The notes beneath the pieces were generated by a model, which did not search any database, was not told where the DNA came from, and saw only the letters and a list, made by a program, of their open reading frames with translations. From assembly GCA_023426505.1 (NCBI GenBank), contig JAFAAP010000056.1, positions 1 through 27,055 on the forward strand: a DNA stretch of 27,055 bases, in the 5' to 3' direction. Shown here in pieces: positions 16,553-24,444 of the stretch. A program made the position numbers and the translations under genes. Positions within the stretch are counted from its first letter, which is position 1. Each line of letters begins with the position of its first letter. The stretch is from Pseudomonadota bacterium. Its GTDB lineage: Bacteria; Pseudomonadota; Alphaproteobacteria; Rhizobiales; Beijerinckiaceae.

Positions 16553-17905
16553 ATGGGTGCAGACCGCGCAGTGAAGACCGTGGATGTCGCCGAGATGCTG
16601 GCGAAGATCCGGGCGCGCGAGATCCGCGTCGGTATCGTCGGCCTGGGTTATGTGGGCGTACCCCTCGCGCTGACCGCCGCAAGGGCGGGCTTCCGGGTGC
16701 TCGGCTTCGACATCAACGTCCCTCGCGTCGAGCGGCTCAACGGGGGCGAAAGCTTGATCAAGCACATCCCGGACAGCCTCGTCGCCGACGCGATCCGGGA
16801 CAAAAAGTTCGAGGCCACGGCCGATTTCTCGCGGCTCGGTGAACCCGACGCGATCCTGATCTGCGTGCCGACGCCGCTCACGAAGCACCAGGAGCCCGAT
16901 CTCTCCTATGTGGAGAACACCGCCCGCGCGATCGCGCCCTGCCTGCGGCCGGGGCAGCTCGTCGTGCTGGAATCCACCACCTATCCGGGCACGACCGAGG
17001 AAATCCTCAAGCCGATCTTCGAGGAGACGGGGCTGAGATCCGGCCGCGACTTCTTCCTGGCCTTCTCGCCCGAGCGCGAGGATCCGGGCAATCCGGATTT
17101 CGGCACCTCGGCCATCCCGAAGGTGATCGGCGGAGACGGGGCCGACGCTCTGGCCCTCGCCGACGCGCTGTACAGCCAGCTCGTGGTGAAGACGGTCCCG
17201 GTTTCGTCCACCGCGACGGCGGAGGCCGTAAAGCTGACCGAAAACATCTTCAGGGCCGTGAACATCGCCCTCGTGAACGAGTTGAAGGTGGTCTACGGGG
17301 CCATGGGGATCGACGTCTGGGAGGTGATCGACGCCGCGAAGACGAAGCCCTTCGGCTTCATGCCGTTCTACCCGGGGCCGGGGCTCGGCGGCCACTGCAT
17401 CCCCATCGATCCGTTCTATCTCACCTGGAAGGCGCGCGAATACGACATCGCGACCCGGTTCATCGAGCTTGCCGGGCAGATCAACACCCGCATGCCTTAT
17501 TACGTGGTGGACAAGCTCGCCGAGGCGGTCGACCGGTCGGGCCGGGCCTTCACTGGCTCGCGGGTCCTGGTGCTCGGCGTCGCCTACAAGAAGAACGTGG
17601 ACGACATGCGCGAAAGCCCGTCGCTGAAGCTCATGGAGCTGATCGAGGCCCGCGGCGCGGAGGTGGACTACCACGACCCCTACATCCCGGAGATCCCGCG
17701 AACCCGAAAGCACGTGGAGCTGATGGGGCGCCGGTCGGTGGCGCTAGATGCGACGGCGGTCTCCGGCTATGATGCGGTGCTCATCGCCACGGACCACGAC
17801 AACGTCGATTATCGGCTCGTCGTCGAGAACGCGAAGGTGGTGGTCGACACCCGCAACGCCTGCGCGAGGGCAGGGCTCTCCGACCTACGGATCGTCAAGG
17901 CCTGA
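16553..17905 (+). CDS. Nucleotide-sugar dehydrogenase, UDP-N-acetyl-D-glucosamine 6-dehydrogenase type
   Basis: The 450-aa NAD-dependent enzyme oxidises the C6 hydroxyl of a UDP-sugar to a carboxylate in two steps. VGIVGLGYVGVPLA (26-39) is the Rossmann motif. The catalytic Cys lies in GPGLGGHCIPIDPFYL (C282), the form typical of WbpA/WecC-like UDP-HexNAc dehydrogenases rather than UDP-glucose dehydrogenase. GVAYKKNVDDMRESPSLKLM marks the C-terminal UDP-binding domain. ATG 16553 follows CAGGAGCATAAG; ATG 16517 is possible but its AGGAGG is only three bases away. No glycosyltransferase or polysaccharide gene lies nearby, so the polymer served cannot be told. The substrate call rests on motif flavour only. 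Confidence 0.88.
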   Translation: MGADRAVKTVDVAEMLAKIRAREIRVGIVGLGYVGVPLALTAARAGFRVLGFDINVPRVERLNGGESLIKHIPDSLVADAIRDKKFEATADFSRLGEPDAILICVPTPLTKHQEPDLSYVENTARAIAPCLRPGQLVVLESTTYPGTTEEILKPIFEETGLRSGRDFFLAFSPEREDPGNPDFGTSAIPKVIGGDGADALALADALYSQLVVKTVPVSSTATAEAVKLTENIFRAVNIALVNELKVVYGAMGIDVWEVIDAAKTKPFGFMPFYPGPGLGGHCIPIDPFYLTWKAREYDIATRFIELAGQINTRMPYYVVDKLAEAVDRSGRAFTGSRVLVLGVAYKKNVDDMRESPSLKLMELIEARGAEVDYHDPYIPEIPRTRKHVELMGRRSVALDATAVSGYDAVLIATDHDNVDYRLVVENAKVVVDTRNACARAGLSDLRIVKA

Positions 17906-17942
17906 GCCGGGGCAGAGGCCTTCCACCATAAAAAAGCATAAG

Positions 17943-17952
17943 CTTACGTAAG
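17943..17952. promoter_or_regulatory. Perfect palindrome CTTACGTAAG in AT-rich leader
   Basis: A ten-base perfect palindrome sits 104 bp before the Crp/Fnr-type start, in a locally AT-rich stretch (17925-18010) that stands out from the GC-rich surroundings. It lies just upstream of a TATATT -10 candidate at 17984-17989. It could be an operator for the downstream regulator or another factor. It does not match the FNR/FixK half-site TTGAT. Confidence 0.4.
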
Positions 17953-18046
17953 GTGATGGAACTTTTTTCCGCAGACGCTACACTATATTGGTAAAAAGCT
18001 TGGCTTTATGCCGCCAGGGCCGTGGCGGCGTCGATGGAGACGAGGG

Positions 18047-18733
18047 ATGGCGCGGCTTGCGAGCGTGTTGCTCTTCAAGGGGTTGAACATCGATCTCGCG
18101 CCCTTCGAGGCGCGCGCGAACTGGCGCCGCTTCGATCCCGAGGAGACGCTGGTCGACTTCGACGACCTCTCGACGGATGTGTATTTCCTCCTGTCCGGCG
18201 AGGTCCGCGTGCTGATGCGCACCGCCTCCGGCAAGGAGGTCATCCTCGACGAGATGAAGCCTGGCGAGTTGTTCGGCGAATTGGCAGCCCTCGACGGGAT
18301 CAAGCGCTCCGCCAACGTGACGGCGCTCACCCGCGGCGAGGCCTGCGTGATGCCGTCCCCCGTGTTCCGGGAGCTCCTGTTCTCGAACAAGGAGGTGGCG
18401 GACCGGCTCTTCTGCCTCATGGCGTCAAGGATCCGCGAGCTGAACGCCCGTTTCGTCGAGCAGACCGTCCTCGACCTCCGGCACCGGCTCTATTCCGAGC
18501 TTCTGCGGCTCTCGATCCCCCGGGGCGACCGGGCCGGTGAGAGGGTCATCACGCCGCCGCCCTTCCACCACATCATGGCGGCCCGCATCGGCTGCCGCCG
18601 CGAGCAGGTGACCCGGGAATTCTCCATGATGTCCCACGAGGGCCTCATCGAGCGCACCCGCGGCGCCCTGATCCTGCGCAAGCCCGACGTGCTGCAGGCG
18701 CGGGTGGCGGACGCCATGCGAGAGGACGCTTAG
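18047..18733 (+). CDS. Crp/Fnr family transcriptional regulator
   Basis: The 228-aa protein has an N-terminal cyclic-nucleotide-binding domain (about 25-125) and a C-terminal winged helix. FGELAALDGIKRSANV (76-91) matches the phosphate-binding cassette FGE(L)...RSA of cAMP-binding members, with E78 and R87. The recognition region is MAARIGCRREQVTREFSMM (178-196), followed by LIERTRGALIL. It lacks the N-terminal cysteine cluster of FNR, so oxygen sensing through an Fe-S centre is unlikely. ATG 18047 has GAGACGAGGG before it; the frame also opens at 18008 without a good site. Its stop overlaps the convergent TetR gene by 4 bp. The effector and targets are unknown. Confidence 0.9.
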   Translation: MARLASVLLFKGLNIDLAPFEARANWRRFDPEETLVDFDDLSTDVYFLLSGEVRVLMRTASGKEVILDEMKPGELFGELAALDGIKRSANVTALTRGEACVMPSPVFRELLFSNKEVADRLFCLMASRIRELNARFVEQTVLDLRHRLYSELLRLSIPRGDRAGERVITPPPFHHIMAARIGCRREQVTREFSMMSHEGLIERTRGALILRKPDVLQARVADAMREDA

Positions 18734-19392
18734 CGGGCCTTCGGTCCATAAGCCGCGAAGAAGACCCTCAGGGCGTCCTCGACGTTGCGCTCGATTTCCG
18801 GTTCCGTCGGCATCTCGCCCACGGAGAAAAGCAGGCGGCGGGTGATGCCGGAGGCGCAGAGGTCGAGGAAGTGCTGTGCGGCGACCTCCGTGTCGTCGAT
18901 GGACAGCCGTCCCGCCCGGACCTGGCTGTCGAAATAGGCCTTGAGCCGGGCGATTCCCTGGCACGGGCCCGCCTCGAAGAAGGCTTGGCCGAGGCGCGGG
19001 AACTTCTCGGCGGCGCCGATCACCATGCGGATCGAGGAGATGTGCTCGGGCCGGCCGAAATAGCGAAGGTAGGTCCGGCCGAGCTTGGTCAGGACCGCCC
19101 GCACGTCGGGCTCGTCCGCGTCCAGCTTGAAGAGCACCTCGGCCAGGCCGCGCTTCTCCTCGGTGGTGAGCGCCTCGAACAGCTTTTCCTTGCTGTCGAA
19201 ATAAACATAAAGCGTGCCCTTGGACACGCCGGCGACCTTGGCGATCTCGCCCATGCTCGCCCCATCGAAGCCCTGAGCCAGGAAAACCTGGCGGGCGCCT
19301 TCGAGGATCTGGCGACGCTTCAGGTTCTCGCCGCAATCCGCCGCAGCTGGAACCGAACCGTCGTCGAGCGCGATATCCTTCACGTCGCTCAT
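18730..19392 (-). CDS. TetR/AcrR family repressor of the adjacent efflux pump
   Basis: The 220-aa protein has the TetR N-terminal HTH at about 48-67 (MGEIAKVAGVSKGTLYVYF), preceded by the helix RRQILEGARQVFLAQGF. The rest is an all-helical ligand-binding domain of the AcrR/AefR kind (RTYLRYFGRPEHISSIRM). ATG 19392 has GAGGTGAT upstream; an in-frame ATG at 19437 would place the start inside the operator. It is divergent from emrA- and emrB-like genes with a 142-bp gap holding an inverted repeat, the standard layout of a locally acting, drug-responsive repressor. The inducing ligand is unknown. Confidence 0.92.
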   Translation of the reverse strand: MSDVKDIALDDGSVPAAADCGENLKRRQILEGARQVFLAQGFDGASMGEIAKVAGVSKGTLYVYFDSKEKLFEALTTEEKRGLAEVLFKLDADEPDVRAVLTKLGRTYLRYFGRPEHISSIRMVIGAAEKFPRLGQAFFEAGPCQGIARLKAYFDSQVRAGRLSIDDTEVAAQHFLDLCASGITRRLLFSVGEMPTEPEIERNVEDALRVFFAAYGPKAR

Positions 19393-19416
19393 GTGCGTTT
19401 TATCACCTCTGGGACA

Positions 19417-19437
19417 TTGACCGAACCGTTCAGTCAA
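19417..19437. promoter_or_regulatory. TetR-type operator, 21-bp inverted repeat
   Basis: The arms TTGACCGAAC (19417-19426) and GTTCAGTCAA (19428-19437) flank a central C. They are reverse complements except for one base pair. The left arm's TTGACC also works as a -35 with CATATA (19440-19445) 17 bases downstream, so repressor binding here would block the efflux promoter. It lies 25 bp from the repressor start, suggesting autoregulation too. Confidence 0.75.
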
Positions 19438-19445
19438 ATCATATA
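19417..19445 (+). promoter_or_regulatory. Candidate promoter of the emrAB-type operon
   Basis: TTGACC (19417-19422) and CATATA (19440-19445) are separated by 17 bases. A second -10 candidate, TATAGG, is at 19442-19447. The whole -35 lies inside the TetR-type inverted repeat. About 90 bases of leader separate this from the first gene. Confidence 0.45.
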
Positions 19446-19534
19446 GGCTACATAATCATTCTAGACGAGAGCGGCAAGAACGCGAACGGACGCGATGGTC
19501 CGTCGCCCTTGTTGCGCTGGCAGAGGTTTTCCAG

Positions 19535-20749
19535 ATGGCTTACCGCGAAGAGTATGGTCAGGCGGACAGCAGCGGTTCCGAGGCGGCCCGGGAGAGCAGG
19601 GCGCCGGCACAGCCGGCCGGCGAGCAGTCACCCGCGGCTCCGGCGCCGGCGGCTGCCAGTGCGCCTGCCTCGAAGGCGAAGCCTAAGGGCAAGCTGGCCA
19701 AGCGTCTGATCCTATTCACGATCCTGGCAGGCGGGCTCGCATTCGGCGGCTACGAAGGCATGAACTGGTGGAACACCGGCCGCTTCATGGTCTCGACGGA
19801 CGACGCCTACGTGCAGGCGGACATCACCATCCTGTCGGCCAAGGTGTCGGGCTACGTATCCTCGGTCGCGGTCTCGAACAACCAGAGCGTCAAGGCCGGC
19901 GACCTGATCGCCAAGATCGACGAGGGCGACTACCGCCTGGCTCTCCAGTCCGCGAAGGACAAGCTCGCGACCCAGCAGAGCGCCATCGAACGCATCGGCA
20001 AGCAGATCGAGGCCGCTCGCACCCAGGTTACGCAGGCGGATGCCCAGATCGCTGCCGCCGAGGCCGAGTCCGAGCGGGCCGCGGCCGATTACGCGCGCCA
20101 GCAGCAGCTCTCCCGCTCCGACTACACCAGCCGTGCGACGCTCGAGACCGCCAAGGCGGCGCGCGACCGCGCCGAGGCGAACGTGAAGAGCGCGCAGGCC
20201 TCGCTTGCGGCCGCCAAGGCCAATGTGGACGTGCTCTCGGCCCAGCAGACCGAGGGCCGGCGCGTCGCCGCCGAGCTTCAGACCGCGGTCGACAAGGCCG
20301 AGCGCGACCTTTCCTTCACGGAGATCCGCGCTCCGGTCGACGGCGTGATCGGCAACAAGGCGGTCGAGGTCGGCACCTTCGTGCAGCCGGGCGCGCGCCT
20401 CGCCGCTCTCGTGCCGCTCACCAGCGTGCATGTGGACGCGAACTTCAAGGAGACGCAGCTCGCCTCGCTGCATGTGGGCCAGAAGGTCCACCTCGCAGTC
20501 GATGCCTTCCCGGACACCGACATCGTCGGAACGGTGGAAAGCGTCTCGCCCGCTTCGGGCTCCGTGTTCAGCCTGCTGCCGCCGGAGAACGCTACCGGCA
20601 ACTTCACCAAGATCGTCCAGCGCGTGCCCGTCCGGGTCGCGGTCGACCAGGACGTCGCCCAGAAGGGGCTCCTGCGCCCCGGCCTCTCGGTCGTGGTGAA
20701 CGTCGACACGCGCACCGGCGACGCGCCGACCAAGACGGCCCAGCGCTAA
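19535..20749 (+). CDS. HlyD/EmrA-family efflux periplasmic adaptor
   Basis: The 404-aa protein is the membrane-fusion subunit linking an inner-membrane MFS pump to the periplasm or an outer-membrane channel. A cytosolic Ala/Pro/Ser-rich N-terminus (1-50) precedes one membrane helix (about 57-74). STDDAYVQADITILSAKVSGYVSSV (split lipoyl/barrel-sandwich region, about 87-130) is the EmrA hallmark. A long alpha-helical coiled-coil hairpin follows (about 133-260), then IRAPVDGVIGNKAVEVGTFVQPG and the beta-barrel with NFKETQLASLHVGQKV. ATG 19535 has AGAGG 8 bases upstream. The emrB-like gene follows after 24 bp. No outer-membrane factor is in the window. Confidence 0.93.
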   Translation: MAYREEYGQADSSGSEAARESRAPAQPAGEQSPAAPAPAAASAPASKAKPKGKLAKRLILFTILAGGLAFGGYEGMNWWNTGRFMVSTDDAYVQADITILSAKVSGYVSSVAVSNNQSVKAGDLIAKIDEGDYRLALQSAKDKLATQQSAIERIGKQIEAARTQVTQADAQIAAAEAESERAAADYARQQQLSRSDYTSRATLETAKAARDRAEANVKSAQASLAAAKANVDVLSAQQTEGRRVAAELQTAVDKAERDLSFTEIRAPVDGVIGNKAVEVGTFVQPGARLAALVPLTSVHVDANFKETQLASLHVGQKVHLAVDAFPDTDIVGTVESVSPASGSVFSLLPPENATGNFTKIVQRVPVRVAVDQDVAQKGLLRPGLSVVVNVDTRTGDAPTKTAQR

Positions 20750-20773
20750 GGGCCGGGAAAGAACGCCACCGTC

Positions 20774-22366
20774 ATGGCCGCCTCCGCCGCCATCCAGAAC
20801 GGACCTGCCGCCGTGCAGAAGCCGAAGTCCGCGCCGCTCGACCGGCGCCGGACCTTCGCGTTCTTCTGCATGGTCTTCGGCATGTTCATGGCGATCCTGG
20901 ACATCCAGATCGTCTCGGCGTCTCTTGCCGAGATCCAGGCCGGCCTGTCCGCGTCGTCGGACGAGATTTCCTGGGTGCAGACGAGCTACCTGATCGCGGA
21001 AGTGATCATGATCCCGCTCTCGGGCACCCTCTCGCGCGTGCTGTCCACCCGCTGGATGTTCGTGATCTCGGCGGCCGGCTTCACGCTCATGAGCTTCATG
21101 TGCGCGATGTCGTCCTCCATCGAGGAGATGATCGTCTGGCGCGCGCTCCAGGGCTTCATCGGCGGCGGCATGATTCCGACCGTCTTCGCCTCGGCCTTCA
21201 CGGTCTTTCCGCCGGAGAAGCGGCCCGTGATCTCGCCGCTCATCGGTCTCGTGGCGACGCTCGCGCCCACCGTCGGCCCGACCATTGGCGGCTATCTGAC
21301 CGACATGTTCTCCTGGCACTGGCTGTTCCTGGTCAACATCGTGCCCGGGATCTTCGTGACGATCTCGACCTATCTGCTGGTCGATTTCGACGAGCCGAAC
21401 TGGGACCTGTTCAAGACCTTCGACTGGGCAGGCCTGGGCTTCATGGCCGTCTTCCTCGGCAGCCTCGAATACGTGCTCGAGGAAGGGCCGATCAACGACT
21501 GGTTCCAGGACGAGGTGGTGCTGGTCCTGACGGTGATGTGCGTCGTTGCCGGCATCCTGTTCTTCTACCGCGCCTTCGCGGCCAAGCACCCGATCGTGGA
21601 CCTGCGGGCGTTCGCGGACCGCAACTTCATGGCGGGCTCGTCCTTCAGCTTCGTCATGGGCATCGGACTCTACGGACTGACCTATCTCTATCCGGTCTAT
21701 CTCGCACGCGTACGGGGCTATTCCTCGCTGCAGATCGGCGAGACCATGTTCGTCTCCGGCGCCTGCATGTTCCTGATGGCGCCGGTCGCGGGTGTGCTGT
21801 CGCGCAAGATGGACCCGCGCGTCATGATGGGGATTGGCTTTGCGTGCTTCGCGTTCGGCACGTGGCAGTTCTCCGGCCTGACGAAGGACTGGGACTTCTG
21901 GGAGCTCTTCATGCCCCAGGTCTTCCGCGGCGTCGGCCTGATGATCTGCATGGTGCCGATCAACAATATCGCGCTCGGCACCCTGCCGCCGGAGCGCATC
22001 AAGAACGCGTCGGGCCTTTACAACCTCACCCGCAACCTCGGCGGTGCGGTCGGCCTCGCGCTGATCAACACGATCCTCAACAACCGCTGGGACCTGCATC
22101 TCGAGCGGCTGCGCGAGAACGTGACCTGGAGCCGTTCGGCGGCGGTCGAAACGCTCGACACCATGACGATGGGCTTCCAGAGCCTCGGCTCCGACGCTCA
22201 TCAGGCCGCGCTCAAGACCATGTCGAACATGGTCCGTCGCGAGGCGCTGGTCATGTCCTTCTCGGACGTGTTCGTCCTCCTGACGGTGCTGTTCCTGGCG
22301 CTGATCTGCGCGCTGCCCTTCATCAAGAAGCCGAAGGCCGCTCCCCCGGCGGATGCGGGGCACTGA
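20774..22366 (+). CDS. DHA2-family MFS multidrug transporter (EmrB/QacA type)
   Basis: The 530-aa inner-membrane protein should have 14 transmembrane helices and export drugs by proton antiport with the preceding adaptor. The start of TM1, FFCMVFGMFMAILDIQIVS, has the DHA2 LD motif. QTSYLIAEVIMIPLSG, RALQGFIGGGMIPT and GPTIGGYLTDMFSWHWLF (antiporter motif C region) are standard. The C-terminal loop ahead of the last helix resembles EmrB proteins of rhizobia. The ribosome site is weak (GGGAAAG about 12 bases upstream), suggesting coupling to emrA. Its stop is 6 bp from the stop of convergent ampC. The substrate cannot be predicted. Confidence 0.93.
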   Translation: MAASAAIQNGPAAVQKPKSAPLDRRRTFAFFCMVFGMFMAILDIQIVSASLAEIQAGLSASSDEISWVQTSYLIAEVIMIPLSGTLSRVLSTRWMFVISAAGFTLMSFMCAMSSSIEEMIVWRALQGFIGGGMIPTVFASAFTVFPPEKRPVISPLIGLVATLAPTVGPTIGGYLTDMFSWHWLFLVNIVPGIFVTISTYLLVDFDEPNWDLFKTFDWAGLGFMAVFLGSLEYVLEEGPINDWFQDEVVLVLTVMCVVAGILFFYRAFAAKHPIVDLRAFADRNFMAGSSFSFVMGIGLYGLTYLYPVYLARVRGYSSLQIGETMFVSGACMFLMAPVAGVLSRKMDPRVMMGIGFACFAFGTWQFSGLTKDWDFWELFMPQVFRGVGLMICMVPINNIALGTLPPERIKNASGLYNLTRNLGGAVGLALINTILNNRWDLHLERLRENVTWSRSAAVETLDTMTMGFQSLGSDAHQAALKTMSNMVRREALVMSFSDVFVLLTVLFLALICALPFIKKPKAAPPADAGH

Positions 22367-22372
22367 GCCCCG

Positions 22373-23527
22373 CTAATCCACCAGCCGTGTCAACACCTGG
22401 TATGCGGCTTTCACCCGCGCCTCGTTCGGATACGGCCTGTTCGCCAGCATGACGATGCCGAGCCTCTTCTCGGGGATATAGGCCACATAGGCCCCGAAGC
22501 CGCTCGTCGATCCGGTCTTGTTCAGGATCACGTTCTCCCGCGGCGCCATCGGCGGATCGATTGCGGTCGCGGGAGCAGGCTTCATGATCATGTCGACTCC
22601 GTTGCCGGCGACGATCTTCTCCAGCGCGACCGGATAGGGATATTGCTCCCAGATCAGGTCCTGGATCAGCTCGCCGGAACGGTAGTATCCGGTGTGGGTC
22701 GCTTTCACGGCGCGCGCGACCTTCTCGGGCGCCGTGCCGACGCCCATGTTCACCTCGACGAAGCGGATCATGTCGACTGCGTTCGATTTGACGCCGTATG
22801 CCTCGGTCGCGAGCAGGGCCGGCGTGACGCGCGTGGGCTTTCCGGCGCGATTGTATCCCCAGGCATAGGACGCCATCTCCGACGCCGGAATGGTGATATA
22901 GGTCCGCTTCAGCCCGAGATCGCCGAACAGGCGCGTCGCCATGGTCTCGAAACTCTCTCCCATGGCCTTCGCGGCGAGCATGCCGAGCAGGCCGATGCTC
23001 GGATTGGCGTAGTGGCGCGACGTGCCTGGCGGGGTTTCGGGTTTCCATTCGCGGAAATAGGCGACGAGCTGCTTCTGGTTCTTCACGTGATCCGGCAGCT
23101 GAAGAGGGAAGCCGCCCGCCGTATGCGTGCCGAGGTCCAGCACGCGCACATCGTCCATGGCGCTGCCCTTCAGCTCCGGCATGTAGGCGCTGACCTTGCC
23201 GTTCAGCGACAGCTTGCCGTCGATCTCGGCGAGGGTCGCGAGAGTCGCCGTGAAGGTCTTGCTGATCGATCCGAGCTCGAAGAGCGTGTCCCGTGTGACG
23301 GGCGCCGGCGCTTCCTTCGAGGCGACGCCGTACTCGACGAAATGGCGCTTGCCGTCGACCGTCACGGCGACGGCCAAGCCCGGGATACCGTATTGGTCGA
23401 TGATCGGCTTCATCGCCTCGTCGACGACCTGCCGCACCCTGGCGTCCTGACCGAATGCACCGGACGGGCTGCTCACCGCACAGGCCAGAAGAACGGCCGC
23501 AAGCCTGGGTCTGACTCGTGATCGCAA
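22373..23527 (-). CDS. ampC: Class C (AmpC-type) beta-lactamase
   Basis: The 384-aa exported serine hydrolase would hydrolyse beta-lactams, cephalosporins best, in the periplasm. The signal peptide (1-26) ends GAFGQ. Class C motifs are complete: S87-I-S-K90 in ELGSISKTFTA, Y173-A-N175 in HYANPSIG, and K337-T-G339 in ILNKTGSTSGFGAYVAY. HTAGGFPLQLP and EKRLGIVMLANRPYPNEAR closely follow known AmpC sequence, which separates it from general DD-peptidase/EstB relatives. The start is TTG 23527 with AAGGAG seven bases upstream; no suitable ATG exists. There is no divergent ampR LysR gene, so AmpR-type induction from this locus is not supported. Which drugs it hydrolyses, and how strongly, is unknown. 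Confidence 0.92.
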   Translation of the reverse strand: MRSRVRPRLAAVLLACAVSSPSGAFGQDARVRQVVDEAMKPIIDQYGIPGLAVAVTVDGKRHFVEYGVASKEAPAPVTRDTLFELGSISKTFTATLATLAEIDGKLSLNGKVSAYMPELKGSAMDDVRVLDLGTHTAGGFPLQLPDHVKNQKQLVAYFREWKPETPPGTSRHYANPSIGLLGMLAAKAMGESFETMATRLFGDLGLKRTYITIPASEMASYAWGYNRAGKPTRVTPALLATEAYGVKSNAVDMIRFVEVNMGVGTAPEKVARAVKATHTGYYRSGELIQDLIWEQYPYPVALEKIVAGNGVDMIMKPAPATAIDPPMAPRENVILNKTGSTSGFGAYVAYIPEKRLGIVMLANRPYPNEARVKAAYQVLTRLVD

Positions 23528-23550
23528 GAGAGGTCTCCTTTCGGGTCGAA

Positions 23551-23573
23551 GTCCGCGCAGTCCTCGCGCGGAC
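23551..23573. terminator. Hairpin between arsR and ampC
   Basis: A perfect 8-bp stem GTCCGCGC/GCGCGGAC with a 7-base loop lies in the 81-bp gap upstream of ampC, 23 bases before its start codon. No T-tract follows on the minus strand, so it may be a weak terminator of the arsR transcript or a leader structure near the ampC ribosome site (AAGGAG, 23535-23540). Confidence 0.5.
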
Positions 23574-23608
23574 GGTCATGAACGGTGCGTTGATGTGCGA
23601 AGGTGGCC

Positions 23609-23971
23609 CTAGGCAGATCGGTTGTCGCCCGGATCGTCCTCGACGAAGTGCTTCAAGCGGAGGAGCGCATCGTCCCACTGCGCGGTGACCCGATCCAAAT
23701 AGGACTTCGCCTCCGCGATCGGCTCGGGCCGATAGGTGAACCGGCTTTCGCGGCCAATGCGGGTGCTGCGGACGATGCCGGCCTCCTCGAGCACATGAAG
23801 ATGCTTCGTGACGGCTTGGCGCGTCAGATTCGTGTCGACGGACAGGGCCGCGATGGAGCGCGGCTGGCCGTCGCTGAGGCGGGTGAGAAGCGACAGGCGC
23901 GTCCGGTCGCCGAGAGCCGCGAAGATCCGGGCCGGCTCCGGTTCAGGAATGGGCAAGCGAGCCTTCGACAT
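23609..23971 (-). CDS. ArsR family transcriptional regulator
   Basis: The 120-aa winged-helix protein has the ArsR pattern: ARIFAALGDRTRLSLLTRL (14-32), then SIAALSVDTNLTRQAVTKHLHVLEEAGIV (39-67) as the HTH, and a wing RIGRESRFTYR. No metal-site Cys pair (ELCVCDL) is present, so metal sensing is unlikely. It belongs to the subgroup that accompanies SRPBCC/AHSA1 proteins. The ATG at 23971 lies 29 bp inside the upstream SRPBCC gene, so translation is probably coupled. Usually ArsR comes first in such pairs; here it is second. Likely target: the inverted repeat ahead of the pair. Confidence 0.9.
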   Translation of the reverse strand: MSKARLPIPEPEPARIFAALGDRTRLSLLTRLSDGQPRSIAALSVDTNLTRQAVTKHLHVLEEAGIVRSTRIGRESRFTYRPEPIAEAKSYLDRVTAQWDDALLRLKHFVEDDPGDNRSA

Positions 23972-24401
23972 GGGCCTTGATGTTCCCCGCCTGCTCCTTC
24001 CAGCCGCCCTCGTTGCCGCGCATGGCCTCGGCGCGGCGATCTCCAGGCAGCGCCTCGAAGCCCGACTCGACGATCGTCAACAGGGTGCCGCCGGGACCGG
24101 GCGACAGCCGGAACTCCACGAGGGTGGTGGGCGCATCCGGGTCGTCCGCAAAGGGATCGGCCGGATGGGGCCACCGGAACGCGAAGAGGCGCGGGGCCTC
24201 CATGGTCTCGACGACCGCTTGCCATTTCACCCCTTCGTAGCCGGGATAGGTCATGCGGCCCGTCGTGGTGCCGCCGACCGTGAAGGGGCCGTCGAGGTCC
24301 ACCTGGAACCAGCGGCCGAACTCCTGGTGGTCGGTCAGCGCGCGCCAGACGCGCTCCACCGGCGCGCGCAATTCCACAGTTCTCTCGATGCGATCGGACA
24401 T
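23943..24401 (-). CDS. SRPBCC/AHSA1 domain protein
   Basis: The 152-aa protein has the START-like AHSA1 fold: IERTVELRAPVERVWRALTD (5-24) is the family's first strand and helix, with FGRWFQVDL and GGTLLTIVESGFEALP following. The C-terminal helix (about 125-148) ends GNIKAHVEG. These small proteins bind hydrophobic ligands or chaperone partners; the actual ligand here is unknown. ATG 24401 follows GGGAGGTGCTTC, a strong ribosome site; the frame is open to 24503 without similarity. It overlaps arsR by 29 bp and forms a two-gene operon with it. Confidence 0.9.
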   Translation of the reverse strand: MSDRIERTVELRAPVERVWRALTDHQEFGRWFQVDLDGPFTVGGTTTGRMTYPGYEGVKWQAVVETMEAPRLFAFRWPHPADPFADDPDAPTTLVEFRLSPGPGGTLLTIVESGFEALPGDRRAEAMRGNEGGWKEQAGNIKAHVEGSLAHS

Positions 24402-24444
24402 GAAGCACCTCCCGGAGGCATGAGACGACACCGGGAGCAAATAC

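Noticed and set aside
19712..22452. Very long open frames (over 880 codons) overlapping the emrAB-type genes, one on each strand
   Set aside because: They are by-products of GC-rich codon bias. Their translations are low-complexity Arg/Gly/His-rich, and they run straight through two well-supported genes.
23597..23620. Possible operon read-through or frameshift joining arsR to ampC
   Set aside because: arsR has a clean stop and ampC its own ribosome site. No frame continues across, so fusion is not supported; co-transcription remains open.
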